Source: Globisporangium splendens (Eukaryota; Oomycota; Peronosporomycetes; Pythiales; Pythiaceae). From it: DNA of 64,000 bases. The stretch lies in the NCBI GenBank assembly GCA_006386115.1, contig VFIW01000004.1, positions 1,144,164 through 1,208,163 of the forward strand. The letters are read 5' to 3'. Below are positions 33,818 to 45,816 of the stretch, in pieces (the stretch's first letter is position 1; every line of letters begins with the position of its first letter). Both the position numbers and the translations under genes were made by a program. The notes under the pieces were generated by a model. That model ran no database searches, was not told the origin of the DNA, and saw only the letters and a program-made list of their open reading frames with translations.

Positions 33818-36151
33818 ATGAATAAAGTCACCGTCGTCGCGCACGAGTCCGTCAAATCACATCGTCGCAACAGACCCGCGGGACTACACCGACAAGTGAA
33901 GATCAATCAGTACCGAAGATATGAAAGCTGGGTGCCATTGGAATACACAGTGTCCCAATTGAAACAGGGCGTCGCGCGCCTGTGGCAACTCAAGCCAGCG
34001 AAATACCAACTCTGGAACTGCGATGAGATGTTACTGGATGACTGGCGCCTCGATTTTCTTGGACAGCAGCCGACGACGTTTACGCTGAAGAAAGCGTGCT
34101 CAGGAGCAACGTCAATGCCTCAGTTCAGCACAGCAACGTGCTCCTCAACAACCGTAAGCGTTCACTACCCGACGTCGCTATTGGCCAAAGGAGACAGGAA
34201 CTGTTCCCAGTCAGATCCACTCTCGGTCCAGGACCAATTGCTCGAACTCTTTCTCTTCTACGCTCTGCAAAACATGAGCAGCAAAGTGCTCTGGATCACG
34301 TGCTATCAATTCAAGGATCTGCTCCAGAAAGCGACGATCGACAGCTCATTTCAGAAAAAGAAAGCCCAGAAACTCGAGTTTGACACGCGCGTGGTCCTCG
34401 CGTTTAAAAGCTCGGTACCGGATTCGAGCGGTGCAGGCGCAAACTTCGACGGATTCCTCGATGCACTGATCGACGTGGCTGGCTTCATGTTTCCGAAATT
34501 GTCGTCACTCGAGCTCGCCTTCGAAAAACTGACGACTCAGTATGTGATCCCAATGCACCGGCGCGAGTTTGAGTACACGGGTGTCGCCGCAAGTCTTTCA
34601 TGGACGCAAATAGACGAGATGCTTGCCAAGAACAAGGTGAGGCTAATCACCCACCGGTTCGCGAAAACGATCGGCGACCTTGCCGCGTCTTACAGCTCGA
34701 CGATAGGTGGCTCGCAGCACTACCGTGGCCTCCAGTTCCGCCAATTTAGCAAATTTGTCCTCGACATCAAGCCAAAGGCAACACCTCTGACCACCAACGA
34801 CCTCTGTCGAGTCTTTCTTTACTGCTGTCGCATGGAAGTGAGCGCTCAATACTCCGAAAGCGCCACGTTAGAATCGCTGCATTTTTCCAGCAGCAAGTCT
34901 GCGTCGTCACCCACCGGAGGTTTCGAGTCCGGCAAGAAGAAAAACAACTCAAGGGCGACGATGTACGCAACCACAGGCGGCATTGGTGGACCAGACAAAC
35001 AGGAAAACGAAGCATGAATTCCACAAATTACACCAAGAAGACGCCATGGAGGATTACTTGAGCAGTCTCACGGACGAATTTCGAGCTCGCATGCCAAAAA
35101 CGTCCCAATCAGGTGCAGATACAGACCCAGTCAGAGACTCCACACGAAGCGGAGGATGACATTGCTGCACAGGAGAAGACGGATGCCGATGAAGGTTTCA
35201 AATTGCACTTGAACTGGATCGGAGAGGGTGAGGAGGACGAAGAGGGTGACGGCGACGAAGCCTACAGCGAAACATCAAGAGCATCTTCCGTCGACCCACG
35301 CGCGTTGAATGCCTTGCGGCAACGGGAGCTTGAACAGCTGACGTCGGTTCTCAACGAAGGTGATGGCATTTACTCGTTTCTCGTGAGTGAGTTGCAGCGG
35401 CATGCAATCAACAAACGCGTCGTCGATATCACAAGCACGATCCCTCAAATGCTGGATATCTGGGCTGCTGCTGGCCAGAAATACTCCCAAGTGCTCGCAC
35501 ATGTGGACCATTCACCTCCAACTAAAGCAGCTTTCCTGCAACGCTTCGGCTGCTCGTTGTTCGTGTTTGCTCTCCAGTTGATGAAGAGCACAACCACGGT
35601 ATACAGATACGAGGAGCTTTACGGCTTGACGAATGCTCGCGTGTATGGTGTGAAATCTGACTTATGGGATGATCCGAATGCAGCGTTCACGATGGATTTG
35701 GCCATGAAGACGCTCTCCTTGGCTTCTGGAAAGCTCATGCAAGCGTGTCTGGAATTTGCCAGTCAGCTCGAGTCGCCTGCTTTGAATCATGAGAGTGGTG
35801 GTGACAGCGGACAACAGCTGAGCAATGTGGAATCAGCAAATACCAGTGTGGATTTGCCCCCCAACCATGCTATACGAGAGATATCTCGAGTACCTGTTTC
35901 ATCGAGCCGATTGCCTGAGTGCGTGCGGTGACATTCTTGCTCACAACACGATTTGCACAAACGACTGTGAGCTTGGCTGTGCTCTCGAAGAGGAACTGGA
36001 GACATTTCATGGCGACCAGGAAAGACTGTCAGGGATGGACAGCCGCAGCATTAACAGCCGATCCAATGAATTGCATGACAGTACAGCAACGCTCTCCAAG
36101 TCCACATCCCCTAGTGTTTGTGTGACCAAACCGTCGTCAGACTTGGTCTAA
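33818..36151 (+). CDS. Large unknown protein, frame broken at two homopolymers
   Basis: I do not recognise the family. The first part (33,818 to about 34,960) reads HRQVKINQYRRYESWVPLEY, LLELFLFYALQNMSSKVLWI and FDGFLDALIDVAGFMFP, giving a mostly helical soluble protein. A short intron (GTACGC donor near 34,963, acceptor at 35,003) would join to KHEFHKLHQEDAMEDYLSSL. The frame then needs one base less in the A5 run at 35,096-35,100 to read MPKRPNQVQIQTQSETPHEA, and one base less in the C6 run at 35,857-35,862 to go from TSVDLPP into TMLYERYLEYLFHRADCLSA. An acidic stretch (EGEEDEEGDGDEA) lies between them. The last frame stops at 36,151, 8 bp before the DENN gene's ATG, so the two might be one transcript. 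Confidence 0.45.
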
Positions 36152-36158
36152 TCACCCC

Positions 36159-38574
36159 ATGGGTTCGCTCTCTGATTCTCTTATTTTCTTTCAGCTGTTT
36201 GCCGAACGACGGCGAGCCCCTTCGTCTTCGTCAGCTCGAAAGAGTTTTTCCAACAAGAAAGGAATTGCTGAATGCGTCGTTGTCCTCAGCGGCAAAATAA
36301 CCACAGAGACGTGCGGGGATCTGCGAAACACCAAATCTCCATCCGGCGTGCGTCTCGAGCCTGAAGTTGTCGACGTCTTCCCATCCAATGCCAGCATCCC
36401 AGGTGAGCTCTCAAAATTCTGCTTCTCGGACGATGTATTTCTCTGTGACATGCCGTTTCCGCCCAAGACCTTCGATATCGTTTTGACAGGTAGTGTTGTG
36501 ATGTTCAACTCATGCATGGAATAGTCCACACATACCATAATCGATGCTTGTCGTCCGCGTGGTCTGTCAGATATCAAAGGCGACCGGTTGTATGGATCGT
36601 GTTTGCATTTTCTCGAGGAAAAAGATCCGATGGACGTCCTGGCGCTGGTCTCAAATGTGCAAAATGGCCGAACCGCGAGTCTCCCGTCCTGGATAAGCTT
36701 GAAAGATATCCAACAGCGCAAGACGCAATGGAGGTGCTTTGTCCCAAAACCCCTCTGTGTCTTGTCAAGCCATCCGCTGTTCCAAACATTCCGCGAGTTT
36801 TTAGCCCAGCTCTATCGCCTTTCGATGACGGCATCCTTGGTTCAAATACCGATCGAGTCGTATGTGTTCAATCTCCTCAAGCAGATCCCGTTGCCGCCGA
36901 CCAGCTTGGCGTAGACAAGTCTCGCACTGCTTGATCGGAAATGCCTCTTGACAGGGTGCACGCCTGCCCAGCCGCCGTTTTACCCCACAGAAATCGATTT
37001 CACCCTCTTGTTTCAGTGCCTCAACCCAGAAAACATCCTCAAAGTAAGTAAGCCGGTGTCATATGTTCGCGCTTTCTTCACGTGGGTCCTCGATTCTCAC
37101 CATCCAAAATTGTTTGGTTGCTTTTGAAAATAGGTGCATGGATACTTGCTGTTGGAAAAGAAACTCGTGGTGTGTTCCATCAACTGCTCGATTCTCACGC
37201 CAGTAACCGAGACGCTGCGAACACTTCTGCATCCGTTTGAATCCCAACTTGTATACATTCCAGTGCTGCCACTGGTACGTTTGCTCCGATCACTTGAGTA
37301 TGTTTCGCGAGCAGGAATTAACTCGAATATCGTCGCATTGTTATTGTCCTTGGTAGTCACTTCTGGACTTTGTATCTGCACCAGTACCTTTCTTTATGGG
37401 CGTGCGCTCCGACAAGCGCGTCGACAATCTCCCCTCTGAAGGTGTAATCGTAGTCGACTTGGACAAAAATGAGGTATTACTGCCGTCCAATGAGTTGATA
37501 CCGAGTCTCCCAGACATGAAGGCCAAAAAGCTACTTCAAGCATTGCGCAAGGCATCAGCATGGGCATCCAACCAGAAATCGAGAGACCAGTTCGGCCGGG
37601 TGGATACAAAGCGTGAGCTTTCATCGACTGATCTCAAATCGGTTGGGCAATTGGACTCACTGGACCCCGACATCGCGCAACTTTGTCGTCGCCACGACGA
37701 TCTCATCGAAAAATGGGGCGAGCTGCAATCTCTATTCACCGCGTTTGCCGCAAGGTTTGTCGAAAAGTTACCCTGGTCTTGTTTTGCTGCTCACGTTGGT
37801 GCTTCTCTGGTCACTGAGCAGACTTCTGAAGGATTTCCGCAAGTACTGCAGCGAAACGACGCCACCGAAAGAGCCGAACGAAGCCATTGCGTTCGACAAG
37901 CGAAGTTTCTTGACAATGCATCCGAGCGTTCGCGAGCTCTGTACGCATTTGTTTCAAACCCAGCTGTTCCAGCGCTTTGTCGAGAAAAATGCCTCGTCAT
38001 CGTAAGTTCAATGTGCCGTTAGTTCATAATATTATGCCTCTGAGATTCATGACAAAAAAATCACCAACTTCTTACCGGTTTCAATGTATCACGACCACCA
38101 GTGAATCTGGGACCGGCATGGAGCAAGAGCCATCGTGGCTCAGTGTTCGATCCAAGAGCGTGATGTGGAAATCGTCCGAGTCCGTGGACGAGTCCACAAA
38201 GACACCACCACGGCAACTGGTTCAAGCACCGACACCATTTCCATCCAGTGACACAGCAACTCAAAGTAGTTATACTGCCGTCACGGCTCACAAGCCAGAG
38301 CACTCTCGAGACGTTTCCAGTATTCAACGCCCTCGTCTACAATGAATTGCTCGCCCGGAATAACGCAGCTTTGGGCCGATCGGGTTCGACACATCCACCA
38401 ACCACACCAGCGATAGCCGTAGTGAACCGAGCGGAACAAGATTCCAGGACCTCGATGCCGTCGTCCGCTCTCCAGCCCTCTTTGTCTTTTCATACCGGAC
38501 ATTCTGCGGCGTCGGAGCTTGTCACTGCGGCTCGATTGCGTCTGGAAGGATCCACCTGGGAAGACGAAACGTGA
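36159..38574 (+). CDS. DENN-domain protein (putative Rab GEF) with an in-frame TAG
   Basis: DENN domains exchange GDP for GTP on Rab GTPases. The three parts are in order: uDENN (FSDDVFLCDMPFPPKTFD, spliced to DIKGDRLYGSCLHFLEE), core DENN (LSSHPLFQTFREFLAQLY, PIESYVFNLLKQIPLPP, NPENILKVHGYLLLEKKLVV, YIPVLPLSLLDFVSAP) and dDENN (LLKDFRKYC, FDKRSFLTMHPSV, TQLFQRFVE). The introns at about 36,490-36,570, 37,044-37,133, 37,276-37,356 and 37,756-37,823 all restore conserved blocks. In exon 2 the frame meets TAG at 36,912-36,914 but continues as coding sequence (TSLALLDRKCLLTGCTPAQP); a CAG-to-TAG change is the simplest reading. After dDENN, the tail (TLETFPVFNALVYNELL to GSTWEDET) lies one frame over, through either an intron at about 38,140-38,247 or a frameshift. 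The start could instead be an acceptor at 36,196. Confidence 0.7.
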
Positions 38575-38810
38575 CTGATCACGTTGCACACGCAATGCCA
38601 TCGCCTCCCACGTAGATTGTTCGTCGCAATGCCTGCACAAATACCACGTGGGAGGAGAGAAAAGAAAACACAAAGCTGCACATGTATTCTTCCACCGGTA
38701 CTTACCCAGTCATAGATCGAGACAAACCTATGGATTTTCTCTCTGGTCTCTCTCTCTCTTTTTATCTCCGTATCCTCATGATGTTCTTCTAGTCCGAAAA
38801 CCACCATTTT

Positions 38811-39944
38811 TTATTTGGTCTTGGCTTTCTCGAACGCGCGCTTCTCGTAACTCTCGATCTTGCTCTTGAAGAGCGTCGGCAAGAGCGCGACGAACTGGAG
38901 CGAAAACAGGATCGCAAAGTTGAGCGCGTTGCTTCCTCCAGATTCTCCCGCGGCGCTGTTCAGCGTCGCGCCGGTCGAGATGTGCAAAAAATTGGCAGGA
39001 ATCAAACCTATATGGGGGCATATATATACAACAAATGAGACCACGAGAATCAACCACAACCACCAGTTTCGGTCAATGCCTTCGTACCGATCAAGGTCGC
39101 GAGGAAAAAGTACTTGAACGGGACGTCCACAAGCGGACTCGCAATGTTGACAAACCAGTTGGGCAACAGCGGCGTGATCCGCAGGAAGAGCAGGTAGTAG
39201 AAGAGATTGCTCTGGTTCTGCTGGATCTTGTCCTTGAACGTGGCGATCATGGACGCAAAGAGGCGGTTGAAGAGTCCGCGGCCGAGGAAGTACGAGAGCG
39301 CAAAGCAGAGCGACGCACCCGTGGTCGCGCAGAACGACACGAGGAGCTGCGCCTGCAGGAACGGGTACATGGCGCCCGAGAGGATGCTGAGCACGATCGG
39401 ACCGGGGATCGCGAACGTCTGTAGCGTGATGTACACGATACAGAAGCTCGCGAGTACGAAGCCCGGGTTCTGTTCCTTGTACTGGTTCGCGCACGCCCAG
39501 AGACCCTGCACCGTGCCCATCTTGTCATTGCGTCCATTCAGCCACGTCGGCAGCACCCCAGAGATCACGTACGAGATCGAGATCGGCTCGCACTCCTTAC
39601 TATACAATGCGCATGTTCATAAATAACGAGATCATTCACAGCATATGAGTCACTGTGAGGTACAAAAGATAGCGCAGACAGGGACGGAGCGCACTGAGCA
39701 CTCTCTTTCCCTCACATATCCTGCCTTGCGCACACATATCTAGAAGGAATAGCACGCCGCGATCCAGTCGCTTTCATGGAATCCGTACAGAAACGCGATC
39801 TTTTTTCCATATGCACACACAGAGATTCACATGCATGTGTTTTCGTACAAGGTGGCTTCGGGTGCGGTCTGGAAGAACAGGTAGACGCCCGCCGCGACGC
39901 CGACCACGAGCGCCAGCAGCCCCACCACGCGCTGGTCCACCATC
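38811..39944 (-). CDS. TMEM41-like VTT-domain membrane protein
   Basis: VTT (DedA/SNARE-associated Golgi) proteins of the TMEM41 type are ER lipid scramblases needed for autophagosome formation in animals. Exon 1 (from ATG 39,942-39,944) encodes a short tail and one membrane helix (VVGLLALVVGVAAGVYLFF). The main exon gives IPGPIVLSILSGAMYPFLQA, GASLCFALSYFLGRGLF, LRITPLLPNWFVNIASPLVD and VPFKYFFLATLIG, all conserved in TMEM41. Removing the intron that starts with GTACGAAGG joins GLIPANFLHISTGATL. The protein ends EKAKTK with TAA at 38,811-38,813. The first intron (about 250 nt) might hide one more small exon. It is head-to-head with the MFSD12-like gene. Confidence 0.85.
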
Positions 39945-40343
39945 CTCTTTATGATCCGCTAGTGCTGCAGCTAATCACAGAAGCAGAGAATGCGCGCGAT
40001 CTTCTTCGCGTTCTTTCCCCCCTCTTCTTCGTTCTCTTCGCCGCCAATTAGGACGCAAGCCTGCAGCGGCGGAATGTGTTCTCCAACCTCCTTTTCAACC
40101 AATCAAAGAGTCTACTCTTGTTCATTTCATCCAATAGTGTTGCGCTTCCAAGCACAACCACGCGATTTTTATCCCCTCATGTTGACGCCGAGGGGTAGGA
40201 AATGCGACCATCACTCTGCATTACCACACGAGTCGCGCTGACGAGATCCACGGGCTGTCAACGCCAGCAGCTCATTCCGCGACTCGCAGCGTGCGCAGCA
40301 GCCCGCCAAAGCGCGCAGAAGACACAGAGACCACTAGACGCCG
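39945..40343. promoter_or_regulatory. Shared upstream interval of the TMEM41-like and MFSD12-like genes
   Basis: A divergent 400-bp interval between two start codons. CCAAT-like boxes (CCAATTA at 40,044, ACCAATC at 40,099) are visible. No other support for promoter function. Confidence 0.35.
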
Positions 40344-42170
40344 ATGGCCGCGACGCGAGGCAGCCGCAACGGCGAGTACGTTGCGGTCCCCGACGACGAC
40401 GTGAGCAGCGCAAGCGCCGCGATGCGCGCCAAGCAGCGCGAGCGCAACGAGTGGACGTCGGTCAAGTTCGTCGCGTACGGCGTTGGCCACGTGCTCAACG
40501 ACATGTGCGCGTCGACGTGGTTCTCGTACCTGCTCGTGTTCCTGCGTCAGGTGCGTTTGCAGCCGAGGATTGTGTATATGTGTGTATGTGTGATTGCGGG
40601 TGACCATGGTGCTCATTGGCTGTGGTGATGCATTCGATCGCCTATAGGTCGCGTTGTTGTCGCCAGTGGACTCGGCGATCGTGATGTTTGCGGGCCAGAT
40701 CGCGGATGGGGTCGCAACGCCGCTGGTCGGCGTGCTCTCGGATTTCTCGAACGGCATCCCGTCGATTGGCTTTGGCCGACGCAAGACGTGGCTCGCAGGC
40801 GGCTCGTTGATGGTCATCGTCTGCTTCTTCTTTGTGTTTGCAGAGTGCGCGCCGCGGTGGTTCACGGACACGCCGAGCCGCATCGTGATGGTCGTGTACT
40901 ACGCGGTGGCCGCCAGTTTGTTTAACTTTGGATGGGCGGCAGTGCAGGTGTCGCACATGGCATTGGTGCGTTCTCAACCTCGTTATTTGTCATTTGTGTG
41001 CCGTTTTAGCTGACATTTTCCGCGATTCTCTTGTCAATGCGACTCCAACAGGTGCCAGAGCTCTCGACGGACGACAACGTGCGCTGCGTGCTCAATAGCA
41101 CGCGATACGCGTTCACGATTCTCTCGAACGTGCTGGTGTTTTGCGTGTTTTTCCTGCTTCTGCGCATCGTGAAGCCCTACAACGTGCCGGATGAGACAAA
41201 GTTTACGCTCTTGGCGTACACGTCTCTGATCATCGGCGGCGCCGCGACGCTGCTGTTCCTCGCAGGCACGCATGAGAAGCTGTCGATTACCATGAGCGAA
41301 CGCCGTGAGAGCAGCAATGTGATCACGCAGAGCCCGTCGATGGCCGACACGAAGGCGCGCGGGCCAAACACGCTCCCGTTTGATGGCGACGCCGAAATGT
41401 ACGAGGTAAACCATATGGAGATCACGGTTTCGGTGGCCAGCAACAGCAGCACGTCGATGATGACGTGGCGCAGTTGGTTCAAGATCGGCATGTTCTACGA
41501 AGTCGGCACCGTGTACATGTGCACGCGGCTCGTGGTCAACGTCACGCAAGTGTTCATCTCGTTCTACCTGATCGTGACGCTCCAAATGTCGGCGACGTCG
41601 ATCGCGATCGTGCCGCTGCTCGTGTACGTCTCGGGGTTCCTCGCAACGTTTTTCATGCGCTACCTGAACGAAGTGTGGGGTCGCACGGGGTCGTTCACGC
41701 TCGGCTCGGCACTCGTCGTGCTCTCGCTCACGTTCTGCTACGTGCTCACGCCGGAGACCGCGACGTGGATCTACGCGTTCTCGATCGTGCTCGGCATGGG
41801 CAACTCGATCATCATGGTGACCTCCGTGTGTCTCGAGGGTGACCTCGTGGGCAACAACATCGAGAGCGGCGCGTTCGTGTACGGCGCCATGAGCTTCACC
41901 GACAAGATCTCGAACGGCATCGCGATCCTGCTGATCCAGAACGAGCGCGAGAAGCTGCAGGCGCTGCCTGAGGAGGACGCCGAGTTCCTGCGCCAGGTGT
42001 ACTGCGTGCTGCCGTCGCTCGCGGCGCTGCTCGGCGTCGCGACCGTCATGTACATGCGCTACTGCAGCTCGTCGAAGCGCAGCAGCGACACGAACGGCTC
42101 GTCCGAGACCGAGAGCCTGCTCTCGCTTGAAGAACAACGCGCAGGTGACTATGGATCAGCCAACTTGTGA
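40344..42170 (+). CDS. MFSD12-like transporter (GPH/MFS family)
   Basis: MFSD12 is a lysosomal and melanosomal membrane transporter linked to cysteine import in animals. Three exons (40,344-40,550, 40,648-40,965, 41,052-42,170) encode about 550 residues with twelve predicted membrane segments. Diagnostic blocks are YGVGHVLNDMCASTWFSYL, FAGQIADGVATPLVGVLSD, FGRRKTWLAGG and FNFGWAAVQVSHMALVPEL, the last two separated by the second intron. A long loop between the halves (about residues 255-335) is polar. The C-terminus holds ETESLLSLEEQ, an acidic dileucine-type lysosome-sorting signal. The stop is at 42,168-42,170. Confidence 0.85.
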
Positions 42171-44248
42171 CTGTGTGCATGTGGCGAACGATGTCATAAC
42201 TGGATGCTTGTGTTCCTACGGTCGCTCCGTTTTGATTATATACCACAGCGGTCTGACTTTGGCTTTATCAACTCGAGAGAATGAGAAATGTGATAGGAGA
42301 ACTGGAGACCGACCAACGAGTAGCAGAAGGCTCGTCCGTCTAGCGTAATGCGTGGGAGTCTGTTGCGTCGCTCTTCATTAAAGGCTCGTGTGGCTGCCAC
42401 TCCATGTGCATTAAAAACGAGGTGTCGCTCAACGAAACTCCTTCAAATTGTATGCAATGCTTCGTAAGATGGTGATGGCATCAACTAACCGGTTATTCAC
42501 AAACGGCTGCAGTTGGAGAGAGGGTAAACCAGTTGATTGCTATTTGCCACACCGTTAGAATCAAACCGGTAATTACACTGTCCACATCACAAGATCAATC
42601 CGCACTCGAGACTGCTTTATGAGCACTTGTGTTTTGGACATTATTAAAATAACTCGACGGCACTTGTTTTAGTAGCATCGTGGCGTCGCTGCTTAAATGA
42701 CACGCCATGCGTCGATTTCTGTGTGATTCAACTGAACCCCGTAGTGATCGTGGTCGCTGTACGACGCTGCGCAGTGCACAAACCTACGTCACGGAAGAAC
42801 AATGTGGTTTGCCAGGCGTCTTGGCATGCTGTCTTCACGCTCATGCCTCACGACAACACCAATACCCAGCATTAGACGATGGCGACGCAATGTTCCACAG
42901 CAAACAGTAAGAGCAGCCGCTGCAATTACCTGGTTTTCGCTGCTCTTTGGAATAGAAGCGCGAGCAGAGTCCACGCTGCGGCGGCCGTAAAGAAATAAAC
43001 ACTGCATCATGACTTACCTCTGTTGAATTTGTTGGTACAAGTCTTAGGGATTTTGCCAAGTCAAATGGTCATAGTAGAACAATTCTGAATTTCTTAGTCG
43101 ATAGATGCAAGCAATGTGTGCCCAGTACAGTAACTCACTTATTAGACTGTACGCACTCTCAACTTGTGCATCGACTCTGCAGTCGCATCAATGCTGAGCT
43201 GCTTTGACGTCTTGACCGTGAAATATCCATTCGTGTTCACATATGGCCCTGCCGATACGGGCAAAGCTGTGGGCACGACGCCTTCTTCGCGTACAGCCAC
43301 AAGCATCGGCTGCAGGACATTGAAGCGACGGTGACGCGAGCACGACCATGATTTCAGCAATTGGTTAAATAGCCAGAGCACCGAGTGAGTCAAGAGAGAT
43401 GCAACACTATTTTTTCTTCCACAGAAACCGAAGGCTCAGCGGTCGAGACAATGAGAAGTGGACGCTGATGTGGCGTGTTCAGCGAGTGACCCAGGCTCAC
43501 ACAGCGTTTTGCAGGTAACGAGTCTGTGATCGTCTTTCTTTATCCCTCTTAAGCGATGACAGTCAACTCTTCCTCTCTCTCTCTCTGGTCGGACATGCGC
43601 CTTATCCCAAGAAGCAATCAACGGATCCATTCGACTCAAACAGCATTTGGTCGACTTCCTCAGTTGAGCAGAAAATCCGTTGACTTAGCCAAAGAAACAG
43701 CAAAGTATCCAGGCAAACTGTTGTCATAAGTGCAGGAAATGTTTGTATCAAGTTTGCGAGTGGGAGCCACGTAAAGTACACCCAAAAGATAACACAATAA
43801 AATACATTCGTGGCCTCACTGTTGAACAAAGTACTGCTTTATGTAAATGCAACTGATCACCATGTAAATTACACACGAATATCCAGGGGTCAATGCCACG
43901 GAATCTGCAGAAAGAAGAGTCCATTTCGCCACTGACGACTTGGTCGTAGACATTGAGGCACTTTGTTCCGCCCTTACTGCTAGATTAAACGGATGCGCTT
44001 GAGTTGGTATGCTGTTCCACTCGCCTGTGTTTTTTTTCTTTGTTCCGTGAGGCAGTTGCACGATCGGACGCTGCGTCACGTGGATCAGATAGTTCAGTTT
44101 GACGCCGCGCTTCGCAACGAGGGAGTGTGTGACGATCGCCATTCCCCGATTGTCGCTCTAGCGCCGAGTACCCACAATCTACAGGTCCACAGCACCGCCA
44201 CCAGCCACTTAGCTCTCTCTCCGTTCCGTTCCGTTTCTTTCACAAACT
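42171..44248. other. Intergenic region with few weak ORFs
   Basis: No firm gene apart from the small ORF listed at 42,802. Minus-strand ORFs at 43,602-43,829 and 43,816-44,142 contain hydrophobic runs (FYCVIFWVYFTWLPLANLI; VIYMVISCIYI), but no start or splice logic joins them; they may be relics of a membrane-protein gene. Confidence 0.3.
42802..42990 (+). CDS. Possible small mitochondrial membrane protein
   Basis: A 62-residue ORF with an Arg-rich amphipathic N-terminus lacking acids (MWFARRLGMLSSRSC) and one hydrophobic segment (AAAAITWFSLLFGI), the layout of small mitochondrial inner-membrane subunits. I do not recognise the family, and the ORF is short enough to be chance. Confidence 0.3.
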   Translation: MWFARRLGMLSSRSCLTTTPIPSIRRWRRNVPQQTVRAAAAITWFSLLFGIEARAESTLRRP

Positions 44249-44710
44249 ATGACTGCCGAGTCGTCGGCAAACCTACAGACTCAACCTCTAGCCCCTGCAT
44301 CAGCCACAGGCTCACAGGGAGCGCCAGCAGATCTGACGATCATCACCGAGTCCTATCGCTGCCAGTACCCGAGCAAGCGCTGCACGAACGAACGTTCGAT
44401 CAAGCGCGATGGCGACCTCCACAAGTTGTGCGAATGGCATCGTTCAAAGGCGAATCGGAACCAGCGGAAACTCGAGCAAAAGAAAAAGCTTGAGGCCAGA
44501 GTGAACAGAGGGATTTCTGGGAGATCGCCGAGAGTGAGGAATCGACGGCAACGGACGTCGTCAGCGAACAGCACTGCATCTCTCTCGGTGAACGAAGATG
44601 GAGATGAGTTTGCGGACGAGAATGCGACCTGGGAATTCCTGGAGGAGCTTGACGACCAAGACCTGCACGCGCTTGAATGCCTGGTGGACGCATCGAGCAT
44701 CAGTTTGTGA
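44249..44710 (+). CDS. Zinc-knuckle family member 1 (C-x6-C-x15-C-x2-H protein)
   Basis: The first of about eleven related small genes in this region; I know no function for the family. The 153-residue protein begins with a Ser/Thr/Ala-rich stretch, then ITESYRCQYPSKRCTNERS followed by KRDGDLHKLCEWH: three Cys and one His in the pattern C-x6-C-x15-C-x2-H, as in small treble-clef or knuckle zinc sites. The next 30 residues are strongly basic (RSKANRNQRKLEQKKKLEA). The C-terminus is acidic with FLEELDDQDLHALECLVDA, the family's tail motif. The first member is on the + strand, with member 2; the others are on the minus strand. Single exon; the start is the only ATG upstream of the knuckle in this frame. 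Confidence 0.7.
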   Translation: MTAESSANLQTQPLAPASATGSQGAPADLTIITESYRCQYPSKRCTNERSIKRDGDLHKLCEWHRSKANRNQRKLEQKKKLEARVNRGISGRSPRVRNRRQRTSSANSTASLSVNEDGDEFADENATWEFLEELDDQDLHALECLVDASSISL

Positions 44711-45426
44711 AGTCCCTAAATCTGCGAGTAGAAACCCACTCTCGTTCTCTCGATACATAGGAAAACTCGTTACGAGTTGTGCAAATATCATCTACTGAAG
44801 ACATTTTGGGTATTGGATACCAAACGCCAGTTACAAAATACCTACAATAATGCAACCTGCATATCCCACACACTGCATTGCGTCTCTTTCACTAATTAAA
44901 CATGGCTTCAGTTTCCAGCATTGCTCAAACTATACCTATTCGACTACTCGAGTGACCTGGGTACTCGTCGTGGCCTTTTTGTAAGTTGGACCGTTGCAGT
45001 TTCCGTTTGCAGAGTCCATCTGCGACTTCATCCACATGTATCATCTCACGAGAAGCTCGAGAAAGACTGAGTTTCTCGGTCCGACCTGATGCTTCACGCT
45101 CCACGTCTTTTAGTGTCGTGCACATACGAGAGCCACACGCCGTTGGGTTGCTCTCACTTTCGCGAACCCTCAAAAGCAGCGAAATATCCTGAGACACCAA
45201 GTTTGCTCGTGTTATGATTACCCAATCCATTGCCCAATCTATTCCCTGCTCCGTGAACTGGAGAAAACGAACTGCACTACTTCTAGCCGATCCCTTTGTG
45301 CGCGAGAGCTCCAATTGCATGGCATTATTCGGTTGGAGCTCTTGGGCGCAATACCAACGCATCTACGCAACTCCGCAGTCGCTGCACACAGGATCGCAAA
45401 AGCGAATCGAGTCCAGGATAGCCAAA

Positions 45427-45816
45427 ATGTATTCCGCCAGAGAACTAGCAGCCGAAGTCGAGCTCTCGATCATTACAGATTCCTACCGCTGCCAATACAC
45501 AAACACACGCTGCGCAAACGAGCGCGCCGTGAAACGCGACGGTGATCTACACAAACTCTGCGAATTTCATCGCAGCAAAGCGAATCGCAATCAGAAAAAA
45601 CTGGAGCAAAAGCGAAAGCTCGAGGCCAAGTTGAAGCGGGAGGAACTCGAAAATGCTTCTGAAGCGTCTCAGCGAGAAGTCGAGGCACCAACTTCGTTTC
45701 CAGGTTGCATTGATCTGCCTAAAGGCAATGAGACTGCTTACGGCTTGCTGAAAGATCTTGATGATGAAGATTTGCACGCTCTTGCGACTTTGCTCGACGT
45801 CAGTGACAGCTGCTAG
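45427..45816 (+). CDS. Zinc-knuckle family member 2
   Basis: Sister of member 1, 129 residues. The knuckle is SYRCQYTNTRCANERAVK then RDGDLHKLCEFH, so all four putative ligands are kept. The basic block is RSKANRNQKKLEQKRKLEAK and the tail LLKDLDDEDLHALATLLDVS. Members 1 and 2 share LHKLCE(W/F)HRSKANRNQ and form one subgroup. The open frame continues upstream to 45,214, but the knuckle-proximal ATG at 45,427 (MYSARELAAEVELSI) gives the length of its sister. Confidence 0.7.
   Translation: MYSARELAAEVELSIITDSYRCQYTNTRCANERAVKRDGDLHKLCEFHRSKANRNQKKLEQKRKLEAKLKREELENASEASQREVEAPTSFPGCIDLPKGNETAYGLLKDLDDEDLHALATLLDVSDSC

Noticed and set aside
36911..36954. 44-nt intron that would remove the TAG in the DENN gene
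   Set aside because: Splicing GTAGAC..TTGACAG shifts the frame and destroys the conserved YPTEIDFTLLFQCLNPENIL block that follows.
41034..42137. 367-residue minus-strand ORF
   Set aside because: It is antisense to the MFSD12-like exon and has the repetitive Arg/His/Glu composition of a shadow frame.
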